Below are positions 20,106 through 29,879 of a stretch of DNA of 64,000 nt, piece after piece; position 1 is the first letter of the stretch, and each line of letters starts with the position of its first letter. The stretch lies in NCBI RefSeq assembly GCF_000739735.1, contig NZ_BBJF01000004.1:1132227-1196226 (forward strand), read 5' to 3'. Both the position numbers and the translations under genes were made by a program. The stretch is from Paraburkholderia ginsengisoli NBRC 100965 (GTDB taxonomy: Bacteria > Pseudomonadota > Gammaproteobacteria > Burkholderiales > Burkholderiaceae). A model generated the notes under the pieces. It did not search any database and was not told where the DNA came from. It was given only the letters and a program-made list of their open reading frames with translations.

Positions 20106-21104
20106 CTATGACGCAACCGCCAGCGAAGCCTTCACGGCAGTCTTTGTCGCGACCTTCTCTTCGCTCACGGGGCACTCGCCCATGATGTGCTTTCCGTCGT
20201 CCGGATCGAGCATCTCGACCAGATAATCGACGAATGCGCGCACGGCCGGCACCATTCCCTGGCGCGACACGAATACTGCGTACAACTGCGGCGTCGGAAA
20301 GGTCCAACCCGGCATCACCGGCGATAACTGCCCCGCGCGCAACGCGGCGCCATACATCATCTCCGGTAGCGCGGCGATGCCGACGCCGGCGAGCACCGCT
20401 TCGCGAATCGTCATCAGATCGGCGGTCACGAGGCGCGGTTCGTGCTCATGTGCGTGGCGCGTGCCGTCGGGCGAGATCAGGTTGTAGACGTGACGTCCGT
20501 CGCCGGTCGGCACGTCGAGCGTTTCGAAGCGGCTCAGATCGGCGGGCAGCAACGGGGGTGCATTCTGCTGCAACAGACTCGGCGCGCCGACCAGCATCTG
20601 CTGCGTGCGCCACAGCGGTCGCACGACGATGTTGGCGTTTTCCGGCGGATCGGAACGCACGCGCAACGCGACGTCGATCGAATCCTCGAACAGGTCGACG
20701 ACGCGGTTCGTCACGCGCATCACCACGCGCACCTCGGGATAACGATGCATGAATTCCGGCAGGATCTGCGACAGGATGGTCTGCGAGATCGTGACCGGCA
20801 CGCTGACGCGCACGGTGCCGCGCGGCGACGAGCGCAGTTGCTGCACGACATTGACCGCCGCCTGGGCCTCGCTCAGCATCGCCTGACAGTGCTGATAGAA
20901 GAGTTGCCCTGCCTCGGTCAGCGCCAGCTTGCGCGTGGAGCGCTGCAGGAGACGCACGCCGAGCGACGCTTCGAGCTCGGTCAAACGGCGCGACAGGCGC
21001 GACTTTGAGATACCCAGCACGCGCTCGGCAGCGGAAAAACCCCCGTGTTCGACGACCTGCGAGAAGTACATCAGGTCATTCAGGTTGTGTGAATCGATCT
21101 TCAT
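20106..21104 (-). CDS. LysR-family regulator
   Basis: A 332-residue LysR-type factor. The DNA-binding N-terminus (FSAAERVLGISKSRLSRRL) and LGVRLLQRSTRKLALTEAG are typical. The substrate-binding domain follows, with a 25-residue C-terminal extension rich in Lys, Ala and Val that is unusual. ATG at 21104 (MKIDSHNLNDLMYF) is chosen because upstream codons lack conservation. It is divergent from the pirin gene across 122 bases, an arrangement common for LysR/pirin pairs, so control of the pirin gene is likely. Confidence 0.88.
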   Translation of the reverse strand: MKIDSHNLNDLMYFSQVVEHGGFSAAERVLGISKSRLSRRLTELEASLGVRLLQRSTRKLALTEAGQLFYQHCQAMLSEAQAAVNVVQQLRSSPRGTVRVSVPVTISQTILSQILPEFMHRYPEVRVVMRVTNRVVDLFEDSIDVALRVRSDPPENANIVVRPLWRTQQMLVGAPSLLQQNAPPLLPADLSRFETLDVPTGDGRHVYNLISPDGTRHAHEHEPRLVTADLMTIREAVLAGVGIAALPEMMYGAALRAGQLSPVMPGWTFPTPQLYAVFVSRQGMVPAVRAFVDYLVEMLDPDDGKHIMGECPVSEEKVATKTAVKASLAVAS

Positions 21105-21169
21105 CTCATCGTTCCAGTAATAGAACAATCCATTGCGTGACGGCGGCTGGCACCTCTGAAAACGGTCCC

Positions 21170-21175
21170 TATAAT
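21170..21175 (+). promoter_or_regulatory. Candidate -10 (TATAAT) for the pirin gene
   Basis: A perfect TATAAT in the 122-base gap between the divergent LysR and pirin genes, about 50 bases before the pirin start. It is the strongest promoter element visible here and lies where a LysR dimer would be expected to act. Confidence 0.55.
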
Positions 21176-21226
21176 AGCTCCATGTTTCAAAAATGACGCT
21201 ATTCCCCATTTTTCAAGGTGATATTG

Positions 21227-22105
21227 ATGAGCACGACACGCACGATCGAACGCACGTTTCCCGCCGTTCGCACGACCGAAGGCGGCGGCTTTATCGTCCA
21301 CCGCCCGTTTCCTACCCGCATGCTGATGGACTTCGATCCGTTTTTGCTGCTCGATGAAATGGGTCCGATCGACTACGCGCCGGGCGAGGCCAAAGGCGCG
21401 CCCGACCATCCGCATCGCGGCTTTGAAACAGTCACGTACGTGCTGGAGGGCCAGTTCGGTCATAAGGATTCGGCGGGCCATTCCGGCACGCTGCATGCCG
21501 GCGACGTCCAATGGATGACCGCTGGCGCGGGCGTCGTCCACAGCGAGATGCCGGACCCGTCGTTCGTGCGCACCGGCGGCCGCGTGCACGGCCTGCAGCT
21601 GTGGGTGAATCTGCCGCGTCGCGACAAGATGATCGCACCGCGTTATCAGGAGATGCCGTCGTCGAGCATTCCGGTGGCGACGTCGGCGGACGGCCGGGTG
21701 CGCGTCAAGGTAATCGCCGGCGAAGCACTCGGCGTGAAAGCCGCGATCGAGACGCGCACGCCGATCCTGTATCAGCATTTCTCGCTGCAACCCGGCGCGA
21801 CGATCCGGCAGCCGGTGCCGGCCGACTATCGCGTGTTCGCATACGGTTTGTCCGGCGCGGGCTTTTACGGCGAAGGGGAAGCGCGTCAACGGATCGACGC
21901 GCGGAAAATGGTCGTGTTTCAGAACGATGGCGACACGGTCACGCTTGGCGCGGGCGACGAACCGCTCGAAGTGCTGCTGTTGGGCGGCGTGCCGCTGAAG
22001 GAGCCGGTGGTGCGCTACGGCCCGTTCGTGATGAATACCGAGGACGAGATCCGCCAGGCCGTGTTCGACTATCAGGCCGGACGCATGGGCGAGATTGCGC
22101 ACTGA
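21227..22105 (+). CDS. Pirin-family protein
   Basis: A 292-residue double cupin. The N-terminal cupin shows the pirin signature DHPHRGFETVTYVLEG and GDVQWMTAGAGVVHSEMP, which supply the three histidines and one glutamate for the metal. The C-terminal half is the pirin_C domain (VLLLGGVPLKEPVVRYGPFVMN). Family members include quercetin 2,3-dioxygenases and regulators, so the reaction is uncertain. ATG at 21227 follows AAGGTG. The divergent LysR gene is its likely regulator. Confidence 0.92.
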   Translation: MSTTRTIERTFPAVRTTEGGGFIVHRPFPTRMLMDFDPFLLLDEMGPIDYAPGEAKGAPDHPHRGFETVTYVLEGQFGHKDSAGHSGTLHAGDVQWMTAGAGVVHSEMPDPSFVRTGGRVHGLQLWVNLPRRDKMIAPRYQEMPSSSIPVATSADGRVRVKVIAGEALGVKAAIETRTPILYQHFSLQPGATIRQPVPADYRVFAYGLSGAGFYGEGEARQRIDARKMVVFQNDGDTVTLGAGDEPLEVLLLGGVPLKEPVVRYGPFVMNTEDEIRQAVFDYQAGRMGEIAH

Positions 22106-22373
22106 GCGTGGCAGCGTTTTAGCGGAGCGCGGCGACCGACTTGTCGCTCGCGATCGCTCGGCCGCAACACTGACTGCCGCCAACGCAATGGGCGCGGTGC
22201 GAGCGATTCCCAGTCGCCGCCCGCGCCCGTTTTGTGAAGGCGGTCGCTCTTCAGTCCATGCGCCGAAGGCCGGCGATTTCGTTCACAATAGCGTCTCATG
22301 TCGCGCGCCACGGCAACTCAGTTCATTGAACCGCGGCGCGCGGCAATTTCCGTCCTGTTCAGGAGCAGCGCGC

Positions 22374-22772
22374 ATGGCAGAGCCCACCGTCACCGCCCAC
22401 ATCGGCGCGACGAATTTCCAGGTCACCTTCGACGACGGCAAGCACACGTGGCTCGCCGACGAACCCGCGTCGCTCGGCGGCGGCGATCGCGGACCGACCC
22501 CCGTTTCACTGCTGCTGTCGAGCCTCGGCGCCTGCACCTCGATCACGCTGAAGATGTACGCTCAGCGCAAGGAGTGGCCGCTGACGGAGGTGCGCGTGAC
22601 GCTCTCGATGGAAACCGGCGATGCGGGCTCGACCATCGATCGCAGGATCGTGCTCGAAGGCAATCTGTCCGACGAGCAGCGGGAACGGCTCTTGCAAATT
22701 GCCAATGCGTGCCCGGTTCACAAGATCCTCACGCATACGATCACGATCCGCTCGGGTCTCGCCGTTGCGTAA
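22374..22772 (+). CDS. OsmC/Ohr-family protein
   Basis: A 132-residue cytoplasmic OsmC-type protein, probably a thiol peroxidase acting on organic hydroperoxides. The two reactive cysteines are in SSLGACTSITLKMYA and ANACPVHKIL. ATG at 22374 is preceded by AGGAG; an open frame extends upstream but lacks conservation. It resembles the YhfA-like or general OsmC branch more than Ohr. It lies downstream of the pirin gene, with no visible shared control. Confidence 0.88.
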   Translation: MAEPTVTAHIGATNFQVTFDDGKHTWLADEPASLGGGDRGPTPVSLLLSSLGACTSITLKMYAQRKEWPLTEVRVTLSMETGDAGSTIDRRIVLEGNLSDEQRERLLQIANACPVHKILTHTITIRSGLAVA

Positions 22773-22860
22773 CGCGACGCCCGCGCGACTGGCGCGCCTA
22801 CGCTGAGAAGGCCGCACACTATTTAACGCAAACGCAACGCTTTCATAGGAAGCTGCCGAC

Positions 22861-23343
22861 TTGAATTTCGAACACCTTATCCAGATCAACGATCCGTTGA
22901 ATCCTTTTGTCGACTCGATGACTCGCGAGCAGTTGTGGGAAGGCCTCGTGCTGCGCGCCGAACAGCCGCAACTGTTCGTGATGGGGCTCGACAGCTGCAC
23001 GATCCTGTCGCGCGACGGCAATGTCCTCGAACGGGAATTGCACTACGGTCAGGCCACCGTCCGCGATCGGGTTACGCTCGAGGAGAGCCAGAGCGTGCGC
23101 TACGACATCCTGCCGACCGAAGACTACGTGGGCGGCTCGCTAACGATGACCATCGAGCAGCCGGACGAGCTGCAGTTGTTCCTGCGCTTCGAGTACGCAA
23201 CCACGCTGCCCGTGTCCACCGATCAGGACGCCGTGCAGACGCAGGAGATCGTGAAGTCGGCGTATCGGGAGAACGATATCGACACGGTGCGGCTGATCCG
23301 CCAGTACGTGCAGACCAAACAGACGCCCGGTTCCCTGCATTGA
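22861..23343 (+). CDS. DUF1857 (SRPBCC-fold) family protein
   Basis: A 160-residue protein with a TTG start at 22861. The pattern MNFEHLIQINDPLNPFVDSMTREQLWEGL matches the DUF1857/AtaL-like SRPBCC proteins, which have a helix-grip fold that binds hydrophobic ligands. No catalytic residues are assigned. It lies 88 bases after osmC on the same strand. The function is unknown. Confidence 0.8.
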   Translation: MNFEHLIQINDPLNPFVDSMTREQLWEGLVLRAEQPQLFVMGLDSCTILSRDGNVLERELHYGQATVRDRVTLEESQSVRYDILPTEDYVGGSLTMTIEQPDELQLFLRFEYATTLPVSTDQDAVQTQEIVKSAYRENDIDTVRLIRQYVQTKQTPGSLH

Positions 23344-23479
23344 ATTCCGCGCGGCCGCACAGCCCGCGCCGCCGCGCCAACTCGCACAGTCGCCCGGTCA
23401 CGGCCGCGTTGCTCCCACTGCTTTCCTGGCCCTGTACGCGGCTATCACAATTCGAATCCGATGAATTTCTCTTTCTTGT

Positions 23480-23501
23480 AAATAGGAATAGTTATCATTT
23501 A
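23480..23501 (+). promoter_or_regulatory. Fur box upstream of hemP
   Basis: AATAGGAATAGTTATCATTT resembles a Fur site (imperfect GATAAT arms around a central inversion). It lies about 40 bases before the hemP start in an AT-rich stretch, consistent with iron control of haem uptake genes. Confidence 0.7.
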
Positions 23502-23538
23502 GAATCAACTCCATCGAATCGACGAACAGCTAAAACGA

Positions 23539-23799
23539 ATGACCGATCTCAACCGCCCTTCCACGCTCAGCCTGCGCCGCCCCGCGGCAGCGCTGACCAG
23601 CCGCCCGAAATCGTCGACGGCGAGCTCATCCGCCGCAAAGCCTGCCGCGGAGCGCGCAAACGGTTCGGGCGAGACGTCGGAGCGAGTCGTGCGCAGCGAC
23701 GCATTGCTGCAAGGACACAGCCACATCAGCATCTTGCATAACGGCGAAACCTACCAGCTGCGTGCCACGCGCCTGGGCAAGCTGATCCTGACGAAGTAA
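23539..23799 (+). CDS. hemP: Hemin uptake protein HemP
   Basis: An 86-residue protein whose last 40 residues match the HemP/HmuP family: SDALLQGHSHISILHNGETY followed by QLRATRLGKLILTK. In Burkholderia relatives HmuP promotes expression of haem receptor genes under low iron. The N-terminal half is a low-complexity Ala/Ser-rich region of variable length. A Fur box lies upstream. No haem transporter genes follow here, which is unusual since hemP often leads an hmu cluster. Confidence 0.88.
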   Translation: MTDLNRPSTLSLRRPAAALTSRPKSSTASSSAAKPAAERANGSGETSERVVRSDALLQGHSHISILHNGETYQLRATRLGKLILTK

Positions 23800-23882
23800 G
23801 ACCGAACAGAGGTAAAGAATTGAGGTACTACAGCGTATTGTGGGGACCACCTCCTCGAGAGGTGTTGGGCATTAGCCAGCCA

Positions 23883-23960
23883 CGACGGCTTGCACGTGAG
23901 AACTAGCCCCCTTCGTGCAGACACCAAGCCAGCCGTCGCAGCCAGCCAGGCCGCTTTTTT
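23883..23960 (+). ncRNA. Candidate structured RNA or 3' UTR downstream of hemP
   Basis: CGACGGCT-TGCACG at 23883-23896 pairs with CGTGCA at 23914-23919 and AGCCGTCG at 23931-23938, giving a 14-bp arm with one 11-base bulge. The stretch GCCAGCCAGGCCGC then leads into TTTTTT at 23954-23959. A second terminator follows at 24015-24049. This could be a Fur-controlled small RNA, a processed hemP 3' UTR, or simply tandem terminators. I do not recognise a named RNA family. Confidence 0.4.
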
Positions 23961-24014
23961 GGTTCCCACCGATGTGGATGCACGAAACGTCGTGTATCGC
24001 TCGAGCAGAAATGG

Positions 24015-24049
24015 AAAAGCCGTGGGATGAAAACATCCCACGGCTTTTT
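24015..24049. terminator. Bidirectional terminator between hemP and ftrD
   Basis: AAAAGCCGTGGGATG, loop AAAA, CATCCCACGGCTTTT, with T tracts on both strands. It serves the hemP side and the convergent ftrABCD unit. Confidence 0.92.
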
Positions 24050-24113
24050 GTTTGTAGCGCGCAGCGATCTGTGCGAACGCGGCGCGGCAGACCGGAGCAG
24101 CTTCGCGGCTCTC

Positions 24114-25520
24114 TTACTTCGAAGCCCAGCCCCAGAACATCAACCACCATGCGCTATCGACAACCGCCAGCGCCGCGACGAACCACATCATCGCGAGACC
24201 ACGTTGTACGAAGCGCTCGCTATAGCGGCGCGTGACGAGCCAGGCCAGCCATGCGCTCCACAGATTGGCGACCGCCAGAATCGTGATGCGCAGATCCGAC
24301 GCCCACCACAACGACACATGTTCCGCACGCAGCAGCGACAGCGTCGTCGCCGACAGCCCAAGGAACACGCCCGCGCCAGCGATCGGAATCAGCGCCTGCG
24401 TCAGATGATGCAAACGCACCGAGCTGAAGAGCCCGAGCATACGCGTTGCGCCCATCAGCAACAGCAGCAGCGTGGTGCCGTAGACGAGCGCCGTCGCGAG
24501 GATGTAGCCGATCACCATCGTGCCGTCGAGCCACGAAAACACGTCGTTCTGCTCGGGATAATGCGTGAACAGAAACCACGGCGCGTTGGTGTCGAGCGGC
24601 CAGGTGATGTCGTGATCGACCAGCCACGTCGCAAAGAACATCTTCAGATCGATGAACCAGCGCGAAGCGGTCCAGTGGAACGCGCCGATCGCGATGCCGA
24701 GCAGGCCGTACAGGATCAACGCGGTGTCCCACGGGTTCGCCTTCTTGTCGCCGAGCTGCACGACTTCCGACGACGGCGCGCGCCACGTCAACGCAATCGC
24801 GTCGCGGTGTCCGCTGCAACGGCCGCACATATGGCAGTCCGCCGCGCCCTTCATATTGCGCAGCGGCACGAGCGGCGCGCAATTGATCGGAATCACGCGA
24901 TGCCCGTGCTCGCCGTTCTTGTACGAATGACGCCACGCGTCTTCATCGACCTTGTAGTGGAACGGCGCGAGGCGCGCCAGAAGCGAAAAAACCCCATTGA
25001 CCGGGCACAGGTACTTGCACCAGACACGCTTCTCGCGTCCGTACAGCAAGCCGATGATGATCGCCGCGAAAGTCGAGCCGCCGAGCACCAGCAGCACCGC
25101 CTTCGGATACTGGTAGACGCTCACCATCTGACCGTAGATCGTGGTGATGCCGAACGCGACGAACGGCCAGCCGCCCCAGCGCATCCAGCGCGGAATCGCC
25201 CAGCCGCGGCCGAACTTGCTGGCAAACTCGGCGAGCGCGCCTTCCGGACACAGCACGCCGCACCAGACCCGGCCGAGCATCACCATCGACAGCAGCACGA
25301 ACGGCCACCAGATGCCCCAGAACACGAACTGCGCGGCAAGCGTCAGGTTGTTCCACAGATGCGCGGTGTCGTCCGGCAGCGGCATCACCGCCGGCACGAT
25401 GATCAGGAACGCGTAGACCGCCACCACGACCCACTGAATGCCGCGGATCACCGCGCCGTGACGCTGCATCCATTGTCCGGCCGCCGCGAGGCGCCCGGGA
25501 CGGGTCATGACGGTGCTCAT
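24114..25520 (-). CDS. ftrD: FtrD-like polyferredoxin of a ferrous iron transporter
   Basis: A 468-residue membrane protein with several hydrophobic segments and two pairs of ferredoxin-like motifs: GRVWCGVLCPEGAL, VWCKYLCPVNGVF, and a soluble CHMCGRCSGHRDAI cluster motif. This NapH-like architecture matches FtrD, thought to accept electrons released when Fe(II) is oxidised during uptake. Its ATG overlaps the ftrC stop (ATGA), so translation is coupled. It is the last gene of ftrABCD and ends at a bidirectional terminator. Confidence 0.85.
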   Translation of the reverse strand: MSTVMTRPGRLAAAGQWMQRHGAVIRGIQWVVVAVYAFLIIVPAVMPLPDDTAHLWNNLTLAAQFVFWGIWWPFVLLSMVMLGRVWCGVLCPEGALAEFASKFGRGWAIPRWMRWGGWPFVAFGITTIYGQMVSVYQYPKAVLLVLGGSTFAAIIIGLLYGREKRVWCKYLCPVNGVFSLLARLAPFHYKVDEDAWRHSYKNGEHGHRVIPINCAPLVPLRNMKGAADCHMCGRCSGHRDAIALTWRAPSSEVVQLGDKKANPWDTALILYGLLGIAIGAFHWTASRWFIDLKMFFATWLVDHDITWPLDTNAPWFLFTHYPEQNDVFSWLDGTMVIGYILATALVYGTTLLLLLMGATRMLGLFSSVRLHHLTQALIPIAGAGVFLGLSATTLSLLRAEHVSLWWASDLRITILAVANLWSAWLAWLVTRRYSERFVQRGLAMMWFVAALAVVDSAWWLMFWGWASK

Positions 25521-26362
25521 GCCGTGCGCCCTGCCGTCTGCCGCGCCGGCTTGCGATTCGCCCGGCGCACCAGCAGATAGACCACCGCCCAGTACACGGC
25601 GTACGCCAGCAGATTCATCAGCGCCGGATGAGCGCGATAGCCGGTCAGCGTCGAAACCAGCGAACCGAAGGTGCTCGAGTCGTCGAGAATCGCCGACGAA
25701 TTCCACATCTGGTCGACGATGGTCGGCAGGATTTCCTTGTCGATCAGCTTGTCGACGCCGGTCTGGAACAGGCCTGCGCCGAGGAACAGCAGCATGATTT
25801 CGGTGACGCGGAAAAAGAGCCGCCACGAGAAGATCTTGCCGCCCAGTTGCAGCAAGTAGAACGTCAGGAACGCGAGACCGAGGCCGAGCACGACCGCGAG
25901 CATCTGGCTGCCGTCCACGTGGCCGGACTGGCCGAAACCGAGGCCGTACAGGAAGATCACCGTTTCGCTGCCTTCACGTGCGATCGCGAGGGCCACCAGC
26001 AACGCGACGCCCCACCAGTTCGAATCGCGCTGACTCTTTTGCAGCGACTGTTCCATGTCGCGCTTCAGGGTCCGGCCGTGCTGCTTCATCCACAGCACCA
26101 TCTGCACGATCAGCACGCAGGCGACCAGCACCATCGCGGTCTGGAAATAGTCCTGTGCGTCACCGGAGAGCACTTCAGTGAAACCCACCAGCGCCGCGCC
26201 GAGCGCCACCGCCGCGATCACACCGGCCGCGACGCCGCCCCACAGATACGGCAAACCGCGGCGCGCATCGTCGTCGCCATTTTTCAACCACGCATACAGG
26301 ATGCCGACGACCAGCAAGGCCTCGACGCTTTCCCGCCAAACGATGAACAGAATCTGACCCAT
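25517..26362 (-). CDS. ftrC: FTR1-family iron permease
   Basis: A 281-residue, seven-helix inner-membrane permease of the FTR1/EfeU family. The two REXXE iron-binding motifs are present: WRESVEALL near the N-terminus and AREGSETVIF in helix 4. ATG at 26362 follows GGGAGAG. It lies between the cupredoxin-like ftrB and ftrD and is expected to carry iron across the inner membrane. Confidence 0.9.
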   Translation of the reverse strand: MGQILFIVWRESVEALLVVGILYAWLKNGDDDARRGLPYLWGGVAAGVIAAVALGAALVGFTEVLSGDAQDYFQTAMVLVACVLIVQMVLWMKQHGRTLKRDMEQSLQKSQRDSNWWGVALLVALAIAREGSETVIFLYGLGFGQSGHVDGSQMLAVVLGLGLAFLTFYLLQLGGKIFSWRLFFRVTEIMLLFLGAGLFQTGVDKLIDKEILPTIVDQMWNSSAILDDSSTFGSLVSTLTGYRAHPALMNLLAYAVYWAVVYLLVRRANRKPARQTAGRTA

Positions 26363-26449
26363 CCAAGCTCTCCCTTCGATCCTTCTACTGCCTGACTGCC
26401 TGCGCGGCCGCGGCACCCGCTGGAGTGCCCGCGCCCGCCCGCAAGGCCA

Positions 26450-26782
26450 TTACTTCGCGACGATCACGCCCTGCGCCTGCTGGTGGAAATCGTCGAAAAA
26501 CTTGTATTCGCCCGGCTCCAGCGGAGCAATCACGACGAACGAATCGGCGCCCGGCGCCAACACCTTTTCTTTGCGCAACTGCACGCTTTCGAATTCGGCC
26601 GCGCCCTTGCCGACGTTGCGCACTTCGATCTTGATACGCTGCCCCGCCGGCACTTCGATGCGCGCCGGGTTCAGCTTGCCGTCGTTCATTTCCAGCTTGA
26701 AGGTCGGCAGGTCGGCTGCGTGGGCCGCGCCCGCGAGCAACGCCGTGGCGGCGAGCATCGCGATCTTTCGGTCAATTCTCAT
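26450..26782 (-). CDS. ftrB: FtrB-like periplasmic cupredoxin
   Basis: A 110-residue secreted protein. The signal peptide (about residues 1-22, ending AGAAHAA) is followed by a cupredoxin_1-like beta-barrel. In Bordetella and Brucella FtrB is proposed to oxidise Fe(II) before permease uptake. Candidate ligand residues lie in FFDDFHQQAQG near the C-terminus. ATG at 26782 is chosen because it starts the signal peptide; the longer frame to 26845 would place unrelated sequence before it. Confidence 0.85.
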   Translation of the reverse strand: MRIDRKIAMLAATALLAGAAHAADLPTFKLEMNDGKLNPARIEVPAGQRIKIEVRNVGKGAAEFESVQLRKEKVLAPGADSFVVIAPLEPGEYKFFDDFHQQAQGVIVAK

Positions 26783-26914
26783 TAGCCTTTCCGGAAAACG
26801 CGGCGCACCGACGTCGATCGTCAGCGCGCCGCCTGCTGCATTCACTCATTCAACCCGGTCGTCGCTACGTGGCCATGCGCTCGCGTGGCCCGACAGCGCG
26901 ATCGGCTCGGCAGA

Positions 26915-27463
26915 TCAGTAGCCGCCCTTCTTGCCGATGCCGGCGAAGGTGAAGTCGTATTCGAGCGTGAACGGCTTGAACCACGGACCCACGCCGGTTT
27001 CCTTGTCGACGTGGCGACCGAAAGCCATGTGGCCGGTCTGCATCGGCGGTTCGACGATCAGCTTCAGGTGATATTTACCCGGACCTTCGAGCTTGACGTT
27101 GTCGCCGTAATGCGGACCGTCGTTGGCGACCATCGCCATCAGGTCACCCTTCTGCGTCTGCTTTGAGCCCGCTTTGGTCAGCTCATAGCGAATTTGCAGA
27201 TACGGCATCCAGTCGCCTTCGGCGAAACCAGTCGGATTGTTCTTGACAGCGTGGATGTCGGCTTCGAGGTGGATGTCCGAATCCGACGCCTTGCGCATCA
27301 TGCCTTCCGGTTCCATGGTGATCGGCTGCAGGTACACCGCGCCGATTTCCATGCCGCCCTGAATCTGTTGCTTGCCGATCGGGTATTCCGCCGCGCTCGC
27401 CGAGAGAGCGGCCACCGCGACCACTGCGGCTGCGCCACCACGCACAAATGAAGAAATCCGCAT
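26915..27463 (-). CDS. ftrA: P19/FtrA-like periplasmic iron-binding protein
   Basis: A 182-residue periplasmic protein with a cleaved signal peptide (cut after about ALSASAA). The family hallmarks are EIGAVYLQPITMEP, DSDIHLEADIHA and HYGDNVKLEGPGKYHLK, with conserved Met, Glu and His residues that bind copper and iron in P19. It is the first gene of ftrABCD and feeds iron to FtrB/FtrC. A Fur-box match lies about 130 bases upstream. Confidence 0.9.
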   Translation of the reverse strand: MRISSFVRGGAAAVVAVAALSASAAEYPIGKQQIQGGMEIGAVYLQPITMEPEGMMRKASDSDIHLEADIHAVKNNPTGFAEGDWMPYLQIRYELTKAGSKQTQKGDLMAMVANDGPHYGDNVKLEGPGKYHLKLIVEPPMQTGHMAFGRHVDKETGVGPWFKPFTLEYDFTFAGIGKKGGY

Positions 27464-27590
27464 TGAAACTCCTTGTTTTTATCAGACTGGAATGGAATCC
27501 ATTGGAACAGTGCTTTGTGCGTGCCTGATGCGGTGGACCCACCGCCCGTCAACAGGCGTTATACCGGGTGCCAAAGGCATACAAGAACCT

Positions 27591-27614
27591 TAAATGCGAA
27601 CCATTCTCAATATT
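27591..27614 (-). promoter_or_regulatory. Fur box upstream of ftrABCD
   Basis: AATGCGAACCATTCTCAATA fits the Fur consensus seen in Burkholderia (AATGCGAATnATTCTCATT). It sits in the 322-base gap between ftrA and the uvrB stop, upstream of ftrA. The rest of this gap shows only the GC-rich uvrB 3' flank. Confidence 0.75.
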
Positions 27615-27785
27615 GGGCGAGTTTATCATTGATCTACGGGGAGGACAAATAAGGGCGCGCGCAAATCCTTGTCGCAACAGGGCCTTAAGGCTGTTTTAAG
27701 AAAGCGCAGGTGTGTGTGTGCGAGCGGATGTCACTGCAATTGGCAGGGCGCGGCGTGTTGCCGCGCCCCGGGGCGGAAGGAAGTT

Positions 27786-29879
27786 TTATTCGATGCCGGA
27801 GACGTGATCGCCGACATTCGCGCCGAACACGCGCTGACGCAACAGCGCCAGCTGGTCACGGGTCTGCGCGGCCTTTTCGAATTCGAGGTTCTTGGCGTGC
27901 TCCATCATCTGCTTCTCGAGGCGCTTCAATTCCTTGGCAAGCTGCTTCTCGGACATGTCCTCGAACTTCGCGCGCGTTTGCTGCTCTTTCAGTTCGGCGC
28001 GCGCGTCGTCGACGTTGTACACCCCGTCGATGATGTCCCGAATGCGTTTGACCACCCCACGCGGCGTGATGCCGTTCGCGAGGTTGAAGGCGATCTGCTT
28101 GGCGCGCCGCCGCTCGGTTTCGTCGATCGCGCGGCGCATCGAGTCGGTCACCTTGTCCGCGTACAGAATCGCCTTGCCGTTCACGTTACGCGCCGCCCGG
28201 CCAATGGTCTGGATCAGCGAGCGCTCGGCGCGCAGGAAACCTTCCTTGTCGGCGTCGAGAATCGCAACCAGCGACACTTCCGGAATATCCAGCCCCTCGC
28301 GCAGCAGATTGATCCCGACCAGCACGTCGAAGGTGCCGAGGCGCAGATCGCGGATGATCTCGACCCGCTCCACCGTGTCGATGTCGCTGTGCAGATAGCG
28401 CACCTTCACGCCGTGATCGGACAGAAACTCGGTCAGCTGCTCGGCCATCCGCTTGGTTAGCACCGTCACCAGCACGCGGTCGCCGACCTTGACGCGCTCG
28501 TTGATTTCGCCGAGTACGTCGTCGACCTGGCTGCGCGCCGGCCGCACCTCGATTTCCGGATCGACGAGGCCGGTCGGACGCACCAGCTGCTCGGCCACCT
28601 GCCCGGCCGTCTTCTTTTCGTAGTCGGCCGGCGTGGCGGACACGAACACGACCTGACGCATCTTGCGTTCGAACTCGTTGAACTTGAGCGGCCGGTTATC
28701 CAGCGCGGACGGCAGGCGGAAACCGTAGTCGACCAGATTCTCCTTGCGCGCCCGGTCGCCGTTGTACATGCCGTTCAACTGGCCGATCAGCACGTGCGAT
28801 TCGTCGAGCATCATGATCGCGTCCGACGGCAGGTAGTCGACCAGCGTCGGCGGCGGCTCGCCGGGTGCCGCGCCGGAGAAGTGCCGCGAGTAGTTTTCGA
28901 TGCCCTTGCAGAACCCAAGCTCCTGCAGCATTTCGAGATCGAAGCGGGTGCGCTGTTCGAGCCGCTGCGCTTCGACCAGCTTGCCGTCGCTATAGAAGAA
29001 TTCGAGCCGCTCGCGCAGTTCGCTCTTGATCGTCTCGACTGCGCGCACCACGGTATCGCGCGGCGTCACGTAGTGCGACGACGGGTACACGGTGAAGCGC
29101 GGAATCTTCTGCCGCACGCGGCCGGTCAGCGGATCGAACAGTTGCAGCGTCTCCACTTCGTCGTCGAACAGTTCGACGCGCACCGCCATCTCCGCGTGCT
29201 CGGCCGGGAAAATGTCGATCGTGTCGCCGCGCACGCGGAACGAGCCGCGCTGGAAGTCGGCTTCGTTGCGGTTGTACTGCATTGCGATCAGCCGCGCGAT
29301 GATGTCGCGCTGGCCGAGCTTGTCGCCGGTGCGCAGCGTCAGAATCATCTGATGGTATTCGGACGGATTGCCGATACCGTAAATGGCCGACACCGTCGCC
29401 ACGATCACCACGTCGCGCCGCTCCATCAGGCTCTTGGTGGCCGACAGACGCATCTGCTCGATGTGTTCGTTGATCGACGAGTCCTTTTCGATGAACAGGT
29501 CGCGCTGCGGCACGTACGCTTCCGGCTGGTAGTAGTCGTAGTACGAGACGAAATACTCGACCGCGTTGCGCGGGAAGAACTCACGGAATTCCGAGTAAAG
29601 CTGCGCGGCGAGCGTCTTGTTCGGCGCGAACACGATTGCTGGGCGGCCGAGCCGCGCGATCGTATTGGCCATCGTGAAGGTCTTGCCGGAGCCGGTCACG
29701 CCGAGCAGCGTCTGGAACGAGAGGCCGTCCTCGACGCCTTCGACGAGCGTGTCGATCGCCGTCGGCTGGTCGCCGGCGGGCGGATACGGCTGGTAGAGCT
29801 GGAACGGCGAGCCGTCGAACGTGACGAATTTGGATTCGTCGAGCGTATCGTCGACTTCGGTCAGATGTTGTTCGGACAT
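27786..29879 (-). CDS. uvrB: Excinuclease ABC subunit B
   Basis: The damage-recognition helicase of nucleotide excision repair, 697 residues. Visible motifs are Walker [11 protein letters not shown], the beta-hairpin [12 protein letters not shown], the helicase MLDESHV, and a C-terminal UVR domain ([21 protein letters not shown]) that binds UvrC. ATG at 29879 gives the standard N-terminus; the open frame upstream is Arg/Pro-rich. It is divergent from the aminotransferase gene. I did not see a convincing LexA box in front of it. Confidence 0.97.
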   Translation of the reverse strand: MSEQHLTEVDDTLDESKFVTFDGSPFQLYQPYPPAGDQPTAIDTLVEGVEDGLSFQTLLGVTGSGKTFTMANTIARLGRPAIVFAPNKTLAAQLYSEFREFFPRNAVEYFVSYYDYYQPEAYVPQRDLFIEKDSSINEHIEQMRLSATKSLMERRDVVIVATVSAIYGIGNPSEYHQMILTLRTGDKLGQRDIIARLIAMQYNRNEADFQRGSFRVRGDTIDIFPAEHAEMAVRVELFDDEVETLQLFDPLTGRVRQKIPRFTVYPSSHYVTPRDTVVRAVETIKSELRERLEFFYSDGKLVEAQRLEQRTRFDLEMLQELGFCKGIENYSRHFSGAAPGEPPPTLVDYLPSDAIMMLDESHVLIGQLNGMYNGDRARKENLVDYGFRLPSALDNRPLKFNEFERKMRQVVFVSATPADYEKKTAGQVAEQLVRPTGLVDPEIEVRPARSQVDDVLGEINERVKVGDRVLVTVLTKRMAEQLTEFLSDHGVKVRYLHSDIDTVERVEIIRDLRLGTFDVLVGINLLREGLDIPEVSLVAILDADKEGFLRAERSLIQTIGRAARNVNGKAILYADKVTDSMRRAIDETERRRAKQIAFNLANGITPRGVVKRIRDIIDGVYNVDDARAELKEQQTRAKFEDMSEKQLAKELKRLEKQMMEHAKNLEFEKAAQTRDQLALLRQRVFGANVGDHVSGIE

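Noticed and set aside
24027..25580. 517-codon plus-strand frame over ftrD
   Set aside because: Arg/His/Gln-rich antisense of a real membrane protein gene.
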